Positions 1-12,716 of a DNA stretch of 64,000 bases are shown piece after piece. This DNA comes from Paenarthrobacter nitroguajacolicus (lineage in GTDB: Bacteria; Actinomycetota; Actinomycetes; Actinomycetales; Micrococcaceae). Location of the stretch: NCBI RefSeq assembly GCF_029952445.1, contig NZ_JAQPPK010000019.1, forward strand, positions 1 to 64,000, written 5' to 3'. The number at the start of each line of letters is the position of its first letter. Position 1 is the first letter of the stretch. The notes beneath the pieces are model-generated. The model was not told where the DNA came from. It made no database searches and worked only from the letters and a program-made list of their open reading frames with translations. The position numbers and the translations under genes are program-made.

Positions 1-132
1 GGCACCGAAACCACCCGACGAGAGGCCCTACCCGCCTGGATCCACTATTACAATCACCACAGGCCCCACACCGCACTCGGGAACAAACCACCCGTCAGCC
101 GGCTAACCAACCTCCCTGGGCAGTACACCTAG
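1..132 (+). pseudogene. IS481-type transposase, C-terminal end only (cut by window edge)
   Basis: Frame 1 is open from the first base to a TAG at 130-132 and encodes 43 residues ending in the tail of an integrase-core (DDE) transposase. The stretch WIHYYNHHRPHTALGNKPP is the characteristic end of IS481/IS3-type transposases, just after the last catalytic residue. The upstream part lies outside the window, so it cannot be decided whether the element is complete. No inverted repeat is recognisable after the stop. The last bases overlap the stop codon of the convergent TetR gene (129-131), so the element abuts that gene directly. Confidence 0.8.
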
Positions 133-743
133 TTGGGTTCGGGGAGGAGCACCAGGTTAAAGAACCCGCGGAGGCCCCTGGCTACATCCACCTGGTCCGG
201 CGCGAGCAGCCATTGGGTCTGCAGCCCGTCCCAGAGCGCCACCAGGGAGGTCGCCGCTTCTTCAGGATCGACGCCGGGGCGCAGCCTGCCCTCGGCCGCC
301 AGCTCAGCGAAACGCCGGGCATAGCTCGCCCGCAATCGCTCGAAGCGCGCGGTGAAGTAATCCCGTCCCGGGTGTTCATCCGTGACCGACTCCGCGCACA
401 GCACGGTGTACAGCTCGATGACCCCCGGGATGTCCTCGTTGAACAGGGCGGTTCGTATGACCGAGTCCGCCAAACCCTCCCTCATGTCATCGGGGAAGGC
501 TCCGCTGGTGATCTCGTCGCGACGTTCCAGCACCGACATCAGGAGGTCGCGTTTGGACGGGAAGTAGTGCAGCAGGCTGGTCTGGCTCATGCCTGCGCGA
601 TCGGCGACATCCTGCAGCGAGCCTCCACGGTAGCCACGCGCAGCGAACACCGCATGGGCTGCGTCCAGAATCGTCTGGCGCCTTTCCTCGGATTTCGCGT
701 AGGGGCCACGCCTCGCTGTCCGGCCCACGTCCTTTGTGGTCAT
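129..743 (-). CDS. TetR/AcrR-family transcriptional regulator
   Basis: A 204-residue protein with an N-terminal TetR DNA-binding domain at about residues 20-66: helix-turn-helix around SLQDVADRAGMSQTSLLHYF, followed by PSKRDLL. The remaining 135 residues form a helical ligand-binding domain of usual length. It is divergent from the ABC sugar transporter/beta-galactosidase operon and separated from it by 143 bp carrying a perfect 24-bp palindrome at 778-801. The simplest reading is local repression of that operon, and probably of itself, relieved by a sugar. The ligand is not readable from sequence. TetR regulators are less usual than LacI for sugar operons. The ATG at 743 is the first start in frame; no strong Shine-Dalgarno precedes it. 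Confidence 0.88.
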   Translation of the reverse strand: MTTKDVGRTARRGPYAKSEERRQTILDAAHAVFAARGYRGGSLQDVADRAGMSQTSLLHYFPSKRDLLMSVLERRDEITSGAFPDDMREGLADSVIRTALFNEDIPGVIELYTVLCAESVTDEHPGRDYFTARFERLRASYARRFAELAAEGRLRPGVDPEEAATSLVALWDGLQTQWLLAPDQVDVARGLRGFFNLVLLPEPN

Positions 744-777
744 GGCTAGTCAGTGTACGCGTTTGGGACCTTCCGCG

Positions 778-801
778 AAATTCGAGTAGCTACTCGAATT
801 T
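778..801. promoter_or_regulatory. Perfect 24-bp palindrome, likely TetR operator
   Basis: The half-site AAATTCGAGTAG is followed at once by its exact reverse complement, giving 12+12 bp without mismatch. It lies 35 bp before the TetR start (743) and 86 bp before the substrate-binding-protein start (887), a position where one dimeric repressor could control both promoters. Confidence 0.75.
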
Positions 802-886
802 TCTGTTACCGTGGTCACAATCGACATGCTGGGGCCCGGTTTCGGGTGCACGGCAGCGTCAACCTGACACGAAGAGGTGAAGGCTC

Positions 887-2221
887 ATGACCCGTTTCAC
901 TCGAAGACAACTCCTGGGCGCAGGCCTGGGCACAGCAGCCATGGGCCTGCTGTCCGGCTGCGCGACCCCCGGTACCCAATCCGTCAACGCCGCGCCAACC
1001 ATCCCCGGCGCCGAAGGGCCCGTGCGGCTCACCTACTGGGCATGGCTGAAGGATTTCCAGAACGTGGCCGACATCTGGAACGCAGCCAATCCCAACATCC
1101 AGGTTGATGTTGTCTGGATCCCGGGCGGCAACGCAGGCGGTTACCAGAAGCTCTACTCTGCACTGGCGGCCGGGGGCGGACCGGATCTGGCACAGGTGGA
1201 ACTAAGGTCGATTCCGGAGTTCATGCTGGTCAACGGCCTGGTGGATGTTTCCCGCTACGGCGCCAACGATTACGCCCACTTGTACGACCCCACCCTGTGG
1301 AAGCAGGTCAGCTACACGGGCGGAGTTTACGGCTTGCCGCAGGACTCGGGTCCGATGGCCATGTTCTACCAACCCGCGATCCTGGACAAGGTGAGTGGAA
1401 CCACTCCCAAGAGCTGGGAGGAATGGGCTGCGCTGGCACGCGAACTCCGCGCGGTGGATACCTACCTTGACTGCTTCCCCATCAGCGACGCCTCCCCTTT
1501 CGCTTCCTTTGCCGGGCAGGCCGGTGCCGCCTGGCTGCGCCCCGAGGAGGACGGCTGGGTCATCAACATGACCGACGACGCCACGCTCAACACCGCGCGC
1601 TTCTTCGATAAAGCGATCGACGACGACCTCGTTACCACTGCGTACGGCGCCTTCTCGCCCGGCTGGTTCGCCGCGGCGGGCAAGGGTGGTATCGCCTCGA
1701 CCGTCACTGGCAGTTGGGGTGATGCCCTGGTGGAGGGCGTCAGTGGTTCGGAAGGAAAGTGGCGGGTTGCCCCGATGCCCACTTGGGGCAGCACCGGATT
1801 CGGTTCCAGCTACCTCGGAGGCTCAACTGCGGCCGTCCTGGCGAACAGCAAGCATCCCAAGGAGGCCGTGGAATTCGCGGTCTGGCTGACAACCTCAAAA
1901 GAGGGAATCGACGCCGAGATCAAGAACAGCGGCATCGGCTGGTCCCCGAATCCCGAGTTCATAGGCACGGACCGCCAGCAGGCATCGAAGTTCTTCGGCG
2001 GCCAGAACTACAACCAGGACATCTTCGTTCCCGCGGCGCAGCAGCAAAATCCTGAATGGTCGTGGTGGCCAGTGACCCAGCAGTCCTTCAACATCCTCAG
2101 CGATGGGTTCCGCAAGAAGGCCTTCGGTACCTCACTGGTGGACTCGATTGCGGCCTCGGAGCAGCAGATCATCACCGTTTTCAAGAACAAGGGCCTCACC
2201 ATCCGGAAGGAAACGGCATGA
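887..2221 (+). CDS. ABC transporter sugar-binding lipoprotein
   Basis: A 444-residue extracellular solute-binding protein (SBP family 1, carbohydrate type). The N-terminus has a twin-arginine-like MTRFTRRQLL segment and a lipobox LLSGC with the acylated cysteine at residue 25, so it should be anchored outside the membrane. The mature part shows the family pattern: VRLTYWAWL at the start of the domain, then DVVWIPGG and YGLPQD. It captures a sugar, probably a galactoside given the beta-galactosidase downstream, and delivers it to the two permeases. The start ATG follows GAGGTGAAGG. The stop overlaps the next start (ATGA at 2218-2221), indicating translational coupling. Confidence 0.9.
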   Translation: MTRFTRRQLLGAGLGTAAMGLLSGCATPGTQSVNAAPTIPGAEGPVRLTYWAWLKDFQNVADIWNAANPNIQVDVVWIPGGNAGGYQKLYSALAAGGGPDLAQVELRSIPEFMLVNGLVDVSRYGANDYAHLYDPTLWKQVSYTGGVYGLPQDSGPMAMFYQPAILDKVSGTTPKSWEEWAALARELRAVDTYLDCFPISDASPFASFAGQAGAAWLRPEEDGWVINMTDDATLNTARFFDKAIDDDLVTTAYGAFSPGWFAAAGKGGIASTVTGSWGDALVEGVSGSEGKWRVAPMPTWGSTGFGSSYLGGSTAAVLANSKHPKEAVEFAVWLTTSKEGIDAEIKNSGIGWSPNPEFIGTDRQQASKFFGGQNYNQDIFVPAAQQQNPEWSWWPVTQQSFNILSDGFRKKAFGTSLVDSIAASEQQIITVFKNKGLTIRKETA

Positions 2222-3155
2222 CGACCACCCGCACTGCCAGTACAGGGGACGTACCCGCAGCGGTCCGCGGCAAGAGGACCGGAGCCGCAGCGAGGGCACC
2301 CTGGTTGCTGCTGGCTCCCTTCCTGGCGCTCTTCGTCCTCACTTTCCTGTTGCCCATCATCGTGGCCATCCTGTCCAGCTTCACCAAAGTGACAAGGAGC
2401 GGACTCTTCGGCGAAGCCGGCGTTACCAGCGAATTTGCCGGGTTCAGCAATTACGTACAGGCGCTTGGCGACGGAAGCTTTGTTGCTTCCATCGGCCGGA
2501 TGCTCCTGTTCGGGATTGTCCAGGTTCCGGTCATGATCGTGCTCTGCACGGTCCTGGCCCTGATGCTCGAGTCGGCGTCAGCCAAATGGCCGGGGTTCTT
2601 CCGTGCCGCCTACTTCATGCCCTACGGCGTTCCGGGAGTGATCGCCACCATCCTGTGGTCGTTCCTGTATGTTCCCGGCCTCAGCCCGCTCTTTGATGCC
2701 GCCAAAACAGTGGGCCTTACCCCTGATTTCCTGGGCGCCAACAGCGTGCTGTGGTCCATCGCCAACATCGTCACCTGGAGCTACACCGGCTACAACATGC
2801 TGATCATCGTGGCGCAGCTCAAGGCCATCCCGGTGGAACTCTACGAGGCAGCGAAGGTGGACGGTGCTTCCACCTGGCGGGTTGCCCGGAGCATCCAACT
2901 CCCCCTGATCCGCCCTGCCCTGATGCTGACCACGGTCTTCTCCATCATTGGAACGCTGCAGTTGTTCGCCGAAGCGCAGGTCCTCAAAACGGTGGCCCCG
3001 GCCATCGACAGCCAGTACACGCCCAACCTGAGCGCCTACACCACGGCCTTCGCGTACAACGACTACAACGTTGCCGCAGCGCAATCGGTGATCATCGCCG
3101 TCGCCGCCTTTGCTTTGTCCTTCGCCTTCCTCGCGCTCACGAACAGGAAGTCATC

Positions 3156-3159
<4 letters not shown>
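2218..3159 (+). CDS. ABC sugar transporter permease, MalF/UgpA type
   Basis: A 313-residue integral membrane protein with about six hydrophobic segments. The first (APWLLLAPFLALFVLTFLL) is the usual N-terminal helix of MalF-type permeases. The EAA loop that contacts the ATPase reads YEAAKVDGASTWRVARSIQL in the second half. An open frame extends upstream to 2056, but the ATG at 2218, overlapping the TGA of the binding protein, gives the canonical length and is chosen. It pairs with the next permease to form the membrane channel. No ATPase gene is present in the operon, so a shared MsiK/MalK-type ATPase encoded elsewhere is presumably used, as is common in actinobacteria. Confidence 0.9.
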
Positions 3160-7156
<3,997 letters not shown>

Positions 7157-7163
7157 TTCTCCC

Positions 7164-7224
7164 GTTGTGAGGCCTGTCCTGCGCGTTTCCAGACAAGAAT
7201 AAAGCGTAGGGCAGGCCTCACAAC
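7164..7224. repeat. Long intergenic palindrome between convergent genes
   Basis: Arms 7164-7184 and 7204-7224 (21 bp, two mismatches) around a 19-nt spacer; the left arm begins GTTGTGAGGCCTG. The palindrome fills the gap between the beta-galactosidase stop (7156) and the convergent MFS stop (7226). It would fold in transcripts from either side and may act as a bidirectional terminator, though there is no clear T run. The sequence is unrelated to the four-copy family at 16876, 17931, 45705 and 53683, but its placement is the same. Confidence 0.75.
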
Positions 7225-7225
7225 G

Positions 7226-8617
7226 TTATGGAGCCACGACTACGGGTTCCTTTTTCGCGGCGTCCTTGCGGATGGTGGCGCTGATGACCGCGGCCACCGT
7301 GCACATTGCGGCCGCACCCATCCACGCATAGTTGTAGTGTCCGGTGGCATCGCGAATGAACCCGGCGGCGAGCGCGGCGGCGGCGGCCCCGAGCTGGTGG
7401 GCCGCGAACACCCAGCCGAACACTACCGAACCGTCGGCGCCGAACACCGAGCGGCAGATGGCTGCGGTGGGGGGCACCGTGGCTACCCAGTCAAGGCCGT
7501 AAACCACCACGAAGATGATCATGCTCGGCTCAACGGACGAGCCCAGCAACAGCGGCAGCACCAGCAGGCCGATCCCCCGGAACTGGTAGTAGACCGCCAG
7601 CAGGACCTTGGGGTTGAAGCGGTCCGTCAGCCAACCCGAGGCTATGGTGCCCACGATGTCGAAAATCCCGACGACGGCCAGCAGGCCTGCCGCTGTGGTT
7701 TCGGGCATGCCGTGGTCGTGTGCAGAGGGGATGAAGTGGGTGCCGATGAGTCCGTTGGTGGTGGCTCCACAAATCGCGAAGCCCGCTGCCAATGCCCAGA
7801 ACGTCCTGACTTTGGCGGCCCGTTTCAGGACCTGCAGTGCACGGACGGCGGCGTTGGCCGAGTCTTTCGTAGCCGCCTCCCCAGGCTGGCCGGCAGCCGC
7901 AGGGTTGGTTCCGGCGTCGACGGCCTTTGCCTCCAGTTCCTGGGCACCGTAAGGCAACACCCCGACGTCGGCGGGTGAGTTCCGCAGCCATCGCAGCACC
8001 AGCGGGACCACCGCGAGCGCACCGGCCGCGATGAGGAGCGAGGCGCCACGCCAGCCCGGATCCTGGGCAAGGGCGGCGATAAACGGCAGGAACACCAGTT
8101 GGCCTGCGGCACTTCCCGCAGTAAGGATGCCAATCACCAGGCCACGGCTCTTGGCGAACCAGGTGTTGGCGATGGTGGCAGCGAAGACGAGCGCCATCGA
8201 ACCGGTTCCCAGCCCGATGAGAAATCCCCAGGTCAACAGGATCTGCCAGGACTGGTTCACCAGGACGGTCAGGGCCGAACCCAAGCCAATCAGGCATAGT
8301 GCCAGCGAGGTGACCTTCCGGATGCCGAAGCGTTCCATGAGGGCTGCCGCGAAGGGTGCCGTCAGCCCGAAGAGGACCAGGTTGATGCTGACGGCCAGGG
8401 ACAACACCGTGGTGGACCAGCCGAATTCCTGCTGCAAAGGGACCATGAGCACACCGGGGGCTGCGCGGAAGCCGGCGGCCCCGACCAGCGCCAGGAAGGC
8501 CACTCCGGCAACTATCCACGCCGGGTGCAGGCGGCGGCGCTTGCCGGATTGCGGCTGCTTTCCGTACGGAACCTGTTGCGACCCGGCCGGTGTGCCTGTG
8601 ACGTCGGGAGCGGTCAT
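7226..8617 (-). CDS. MFS transporter, monocarboxylate/oxalate-formate antiporter-like
   Basis: A 463-residue protein with about 12 hydrophobic segments, a basic N-terminal leader of about 30 residues and a longer charged central loop near the middle (EAKAVDAGTNPAAAGQ). The first half has the MFS signature MERFGIRKVTSLAL after helix 2, and the second half SGWLTDRFNPKVLLA. The arrangement resembles the MCT/OFA branch of the superfamily; substrate and direction are not readable. Its ATG (8617-8615) overlaps the stop of the upstream HxlR regulator gene in an ATGA junction, so the two form an operon and the regulator probably controls expression of the transporter. Confidence 0.82.
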   Translation of the reverse strand: MTAPDVTGTPAGSQQVPYGKQPQSGKRRRLHPAWIVAGVAFLALVGAAGFRAAPGVLMVPLQQEFGWSTTVLSLAVSINLVLFGLTAPFAAALMERFGIRKVTSLALCLIGLGSALTVLVNQSWQILLTWGFLIGLGTGSMALVFAATIANTWFAKSRGLVIGILTAGSAAGQLVFLPFIAALAQDPGWRGASLLIAAGALAVVPLVLRWLRNSPADVGVLPYGAQELEAKAVDAGTNPAAAGQPGEAATKDSANAAVRALQVLKRAAKVRTFWALAAGFAICGATTNGLIGTHFIPSAHDHGMPETTAAGLLAVVGIFDIVGTIASGWLTDRFNPKVLLAVYYQFRGIGLLVLPLLLGSSVEPSMIIFVVVYGLDWVATVPPTAAICRSVFGADGSVVFGWVFAAHQLGAAAAALAAGFIRDATGHYNYAWMGAAAMCTVAAVISATIRKDAAKKEPVVVAP

Positions 8618-9153
8618 GCGGTGATCTCCGTTTCAGAGGGAGCTGCTGTGCTTGCTTCAGGTGGTGCCACGGCAAGCGGAACCGGGTGGTCTGTGCGCTT
8701 GAAACTGTGCCAGCTGGTGTTGGCGGCCGTCAGGCGGCTACCGCAGTGGGTACAGGTATCGGCCGAGGATGTGGGGCGTCCGCAGTCAGTGTGGATGACC
8801 CGCATGTGGGAAACCTCGTTGGGTGCGTCCAAATGCTTCTCTGCCCAGATGATGATGGCGTTCAGGACGGGCAGGGCGTCCTCGCCTTTGCTGGTGAGGA
8901 CGTATTCCTGCCGGGTGCGGCTGCCGTCCTGGTACGGTCGCTGGGCCAGCAGACCGGCGTCGAGCAACCACCCCAAACGCTTACTCAGAACGGTGTCCGC
9001 TACTTCGAGCCGCTGTTTGATGGCATCGAAACGGCCGTTGCCGAAGAAGATTTCCCGCAGCACCAGGCTTCCCCAAGGGTCACCGAGGACGTCGAGTCCC
9101 CGGGCGAGGCTGCACGTGCGGGCAGACCAGTCAGAGCGAAGAGGCATGGGCAC
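8614..9153 (-). CDS. HxlR-family winged-helix transcriptional regulator
   Basis: A 179-residue protein. Residues about 15-105 form the HxlR winged helix: SLARGLDVLGDPWGSLVLRE, then FDAIKQRLEVADTVLSKRLGWLLDAGLL and YVLTSKGEDALPVL. The C-terminal about 70 residues carry a cysteine cluster (DCGRP...TCTHCGSRL) that could bind zinc, followed by a low-complexity Pro/Ala tail. The start is either GTG at 9153 or ATG at 9147; neither has a clear Shine-Dalgarno. A 27-bp imperfect palindrome at 9158-9184 sits directly upstream and is the likely autoregulatory operator. It is translationally coupled to the MFS gene downstream. HxlR proteins typically sense aldehydes, phenolics or redox state. Confidence 0.85.
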   Translation of the reverse strand: MPMPLRSDWSARTCSLARGLDVLGDPWGSLVLREIFFGNGRFDAIKQRLEVADTVLSKRLGWLLDAGLLAQRPYQDGSRTRQEYVLTSKGEDALPVLNAIIIWAEKHLDAPNEVSHMRVIHTDCGRPTSSADTCTHCGSRLTAANTSWHSFKRTDHPVPLAVAPPEASTAAPSETEITA

Positions 9154-9157
9154 AAAG

Positions 9158-9184
9158 CTAGCTAACTTTTCTAAAGAAAGCTAG
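9158..9184. promoter_or_regulatory. Imperfect palindrome upstream of the HxlR gene, likely operator
   Basis: Half-sites CTAGCTnnCTTT and AAAGnnAGCTAG (10 of 12 positions paired) around a 3-bp centre, ending 5 bp before the GTG start of the regulator. Its position over the expected promoter suggests autorepression. Binding by HxlR is inferred from adjacency only. Confidence 0.6.
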
Positions 9185-9284
9185 ATCCCTGGAAGACCCA
9201 CCTCAGGTTATCCCGGGTTCATCAGCGGTTCATCTGGGGTGCCTACGCTTGCCGGGTCAACTCTGACCACGAAAGGCACCCTGA

Positions 9285-11423
9285 ATGTCCTTGAACAACC
9301 CTGACTTGGTGAAACGTTCAACCGATTCCCCGGGGCTCTCCCGCCGCGGATTCCTGGGAACTGCAGCCGCAGCGACGGCGCTTGCGGCAGCCGGCTCACT
9401 TCTTCCCCCGTCAGTGCAAGCCGCCATGGCCAAGCCAACGCCTGCCGGAAGCCTGCAGTCCATCAAGCACGTGATCGTCCTGATGCAGGAGAATCGTTCC
9501 TTCGACCACTACTTCGGCTCGCTGCGCGGAGTGCGTGGATACGGCGATCAGTCCGTTACCCGGCTCCCCAACGGCAAGTCCATGTTCGAGCAGCCCCGCG
9601 CCACCGGCGAGACCGTCCTGCCGTTCTCCTTGCGCAAGGCGGCCGAACTCGCTGGGCGCCCGGGAACCGACATCCAATATCTCGGAGACCTGGACCATTC
9701 CTTCAAAGGCACCACCACGGCCTGGAACAACGGTTGGTGCGACAAGTGGATTCCTGCCAAGAGCGCATCCACCATGACGTTCTACGAGCGCCAGGACATC
9801 CCGCTCCAATACGAGCTCGCAGACACGTTCACCATCTGCGACGCGTACCATTGCTCCGTCAACGGCTCAACCAACCCCAATCGCAACTACCTTTGGAGCG
9901 GCACCACGGGCAGTGAGCCGGGCACCACCAACCGCGCCGTGACCAACGCGGCCTATGGCTACGATCACGGCGGCTACGACTGGACCTCCTACCCGGAACG
10001 GCTGGAACACTCGGGCGTGTCGTGGAAGATCTACCAGGACTGGGACAACTTCACGGACAACGCCGTTGAGTACTTCCAAACATTCAAGGCGATCGGCCGG
10101 AAGATGCTGGCCTCGGTTGACGGCCAACTGCGCACCACGGAGGAGTTCTACGACAACCTGGCGGGCAAGCCGGCAGCAGAGCAGGACCGCCTGCTGGCAC
10201 AGCTGGAACAGGGCCGGGCAACCCTGACGGACGCCGAACGGTCGCTTTTCGACAAAGCCATGTGGCGTGGCCGGCCCGATACGCTCCTGGAGCGGCTCAA
10301 CGCCGACATCACGGCAGGAACCCTGCCGCAGGTCAGCTGGCTGGTCCCGTCCGCGGCCGACTCCGAGCACCCGGGAGCGTCGACGCCGGTGGGCAGCGCG
10401 AATTTCGTCTACCGCCTCCTGGACACGGTGGCCAGCAACCCCGACACGTGGGACAGCACTGCGATCTTCCTGAATTTTGACGAGAACGATGGCTACTTCG
10501 ACCACGTTCCGCCACCCGTCCAACCGCGTCCGGCGTCAGGTGAGTCAGCGGATTGGACCACGGCACGGCCCATCGGACTGGGTCCGCGGGTACCCATGAC
10601 GGTGGTCTCGCCGTGGACGGTGGGAGGCTACGTGAGCTCCGAAGTCTTCGACCACACCTCAGTCCTGCGCTTCCTGGAACGCTGGACCGGCGTGCAGGAA
10701 CCGAATATCTCGCCCTGGCGGCGCCAAGTCTGCGGTGACCTGACCGGCGTCTTCAATTTCAGTTCCCCCGGCACTCCCCCGGTGCTGGATCACCCCGGAG
10801 CCGTGCCCGCCAAGATCAGCAGATGGCGTCCCACCCCGCCCACAGTACAAGTGGCACCCATCCAGGAAACCGGCACGCGTCCGGCACGGCCGCTCCCCTA
10901 CAGGCCCCGGGTTTCGGCCGTCGTAACGCCGGGCAAGATCACAGTGGCGCTGGGGAACAAGGGCAGCCGGTCAACCCACTTCGCCATCTACGGTTACGCC
11001 GGCGAAGTCACCGAACCCCGGCATGTGGACGTCCTCGGGAACGACCAGGTGGAGCTCCCCCTCACCTCAGGCGCGTTCGACGTCGTCGTCACCGGTCCCA
11101 ACCGCTTCCAGTACGAACTGAAAGGCACGACGGCGGGCGCGGCGTCCGGCGTCGACGTTTCAGTCAACGGACGCCGCGGCAATAAGGCGGTGGAACTGGA
11201 ACTGCGCAACAACGGTGCGACCTTGGTGAAGCTGGCTCTGCAATCGCTGCAGTATTCACAGGGTCACGACACCGTGAAGCTCAAAGCCGGGCAATCGAAG
11301 AAGATCGGCTGGGACACTGCGAACGGTTGGTATGACGTGGAGATCACGGCTGCCGAGGACGCCACATTCCGCCGGAGGCTGACCGGCCGCGAAGAAGACG
11401 GCCAGGAAGGCATCTCCGGCTAA
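9285..11423 (+). CDS. Phospholipase C, phosphocholine-specific, Tat-exported
   Basis: A 712-residue secreted phosphoesterase of the bacterial phospholipase C/acid phosphatase family, which cleaves phosphatidylcholine or sphingomyelin headgroups. The N-terminus is a Tat signal: SRRGFLGTAAAATALAAAGS, with cleavage probably near residue 45. The catalytic domain opens with VIVLMQENRSFDHYFGSLRG and contains the metal/phosphate motifs NFDENDGYFDHVPPP and FDHTSVLRFLERW. The C-terminus (from about residue 510) holds two beta-sandwich repeats of the DUF756 type, as in Pseudomonas PlcN/PlcH. Its TAA overlaps the stop of the convergent GT87 gene by 4 nt, leaving no room for a terminator. It may scavenge phosphate, choline or carbon from lipids. 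Confidence 0.92.
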   Translation: MSLNNPDLVKRSTDSPGLSRRGFLGTAAAATALAAAGSLLPPSVQAAMAKPTPAGSLQSIKHVIVLMQENRSFDHYFGSLRGVRGYGDQSVTRLPNGKSMFEQPRATGETVLPFSLRKAAELAGRPGTDIQYLGDLDHSFKGTTTAWNNGWCDKWIPAKSASTMTFYERQDIPLQYELADTFTICDAYHCSVNGSTNPNRNYLWSGTTGSEPGTTNRAVTNAAYGYDHGGYDWTSYPERLEHSGVSWKIYQDWDNFTDNAVEYFQTFKAIGRKMLASVDGQLRTTEEFYDNLAGKPAAEQDRLLAQLEQGRATLTDAERSLFDKAMWRGRPDTLLERLNADITAGTLPQVSWLVPSAADSEHPGASTPVGSANFVYRLLDTVASNPDTWDSTAIFLNFDENDGYFDHVPPPVQPRPASGESADWTTARPIGLGPRVPMTVVSPWTVGGYVSSEVFDHTSVLRFLERWTGVQEPNISPWRRQVCGDLTGVFNFSSPGTPPVLDHPGAVPAKISRWRPTPPTVQVAPIQETGTRPARPLPYRPRVSAVVTPGKITVALGNKGSRSTHFAIYGYAGEVTEPRHVDVLGNDQVELPLTSGAFDVVVTGPNRFQYELKGTTAGAASGVDVSVNGRRGNKAVELELRNNGATLVKLALQSLQYSQGHDTVKLKAGQSKKIGWDTANGWYDVEITAAEDATFRRRLTGREEDGQEGISG

Positions 11424-12715
11424 CGGCTCGCCGGGGGGTCCTTGATGGTCGCATCAGGGACCAACCCGGTCCGTGAAGGACGGTAAGCCAAGGCCCAGTA
11501 GACCAGCATGGCGATTCCGCACACCACCCCCAGGCTCGAAACCATGAGCTGCCACTGGGTCTGGGGGTCCTTGCCCCACTCTGCGGCTCCGGCCCACACA
11601 GCCAGGTTTTTGGGAGTCATGTAGAAGGCAATGGTGGAACACACCACTATCACCCAACCCGCAGTGCGCATCCGCCCGTTCCTGGTGGGCACCCGGTGCA
11701 TCGCAAACGCCATGCTGGGCAGCGCCACGGCAACCCACACCCAGTGGTGCGACCACGAAACCGGGCTGATCAGGAGCATCAGGATGGCCGTCGCAGACAC
11801 TGCAACGAAGTTCTCCTCCACAGCAGAAGCCCAGATGATGATGAGTGCCGCCACGATGACCAGCCCCAGGGACAGGACCATCCACACCACGTTGGTGATC
11901 GAAGAGTCCGGCATGCCGAAGTGCAGGAGCAGGCCCTTGACGGAGAGATTATCAACGTAGGCCGGCCCTCCAATGCGCCCGGTATCCGGAAGGATCTTGG
12001 TCCAGAAGTCCAGCGATGCCTGCGGCAGCACAACCCACGCCACCGCAATCGAGCCGAAGAAGCCGGCAGCCATCCATCCCAACGCCTTGAAGTCGCGGCG
12101 GACCAGGAAGTACAGGCCAAAAGCCAGAGGAGTGAGCTTCACACCGGCGGCCAGGCCGATCAGCAGGCCCGCGGGCCAGCGGATGGCACCAGCACGGACC
12201 TTCCCGTAAAGGGCGAAATCGGCCAGGATCACGCCCATCAGGATGATGTTGATCTGCCCGAAAACGAAAGTGTCACGCCATGGTCCCAGGAGCAGGATGG
12301 CACCGGTTCCCACCAACGCAGTGGTCCTGAAGCGGTAGTCGGCAAAGGCTTCACGCCAGGTCTTGAGGCCGAAGTAGTGCCGTGCAAGCCAAGCGGCCAC
12401 GGTCGCGGCACCGGCCAAGGCAACCAGGATGAAAACCATGCTGCCGGCAAAGAAACCCATCGCTGCCAACCCTGTAAAGAGGAGCGCCGCAAACGGAGGG
12501 TACGTAAAGGGCAGTCCATCGCGGATGGCGTACAGGTCGCCGCCTTCCATGACCTTGCCGCCGCCGTAGTAGTAGACCTCAAAGTCATTCAGGGCCGGTT
12601 GGTAGTACGCGTAGAGGAAGCACACAGCAACCGCAAGAGTAAAGGCACCGGCTACCGTGAGGATCCAGCCCCGCGTGCTGGTGGCGGCCACCGCCTGTGT
12701 AGGAGAAGCCGCCAT
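11420..12715 (-). CDS. Glycosyltransferase family 87 (DUF2029) integral membrane mannosyltransferase
   Basis: A 431-residue polytopic protein with about 10 membrane helices. The GT87 hallmark is an acidic motif after the first helix (YYQPALNDFEVYYYGG), then GGDLYAIRDGLPFTYPPFAA. Actinobacterial members use polyprenyl-phosphate-mannose to add alpha-mannose to lipomannans or phosphatidylinositol mannosides on the outer face of the membrane; that role is inferred from the family. The frame is open to an ATG at 12751, inside the upstream metB gene. The ATG at 12715, one base after the metB stop, gives a tidier junction and is chosen. Transcription with metB looks coincidental in function. Confidence 0.82.
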   Translation of the reverse strand: MAASPTQAVAATSTRGWILTVAGAFTLAVAVCFLYAYYQPALNDFEVYYYGGGKVMEGGDLYAIRDGLPFTYPPFAALLFTGLAAMGFFAGSMVFILVALAGAATVAAWLARHYFGLKTWREAFADYRFRTTALVGTGAILLLGPWRDTFVFGQINIILMGVILADFALYGKVRAGAIRWPAGLLIGLAAGVKLTPLAFGLYFLVRRDFKALGWMAAGFFGSIAVAWVVLPQASLDFWTKILPDTGRIGGPAYVDNLSVKGLLLHFGMPDSSITNVVWMVLSLGLVIVAALIIIWASAVEENFVAVSATAILMLLISPVSWSHHWVWVAVALPSMAFAMHRVPTRNGRMRTAGWVIVVCSTIAFYMTPKNLAVWAGAAEWGKDPQTQWQLMVSSLGVVCGIAMLVYWALAYRPSRTGLVPDATIKDPPASR

Positions 12716-12716
12716 G

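Noticed and set aside
2056..2217. N-terminal extension of the first sugar permease to 2056
   Set aside because: It would overlap the binding-protein gene by more than 160 bp and add a leader unlike MalF-type permeases; the ATGA overlap at 2218 explains the start.
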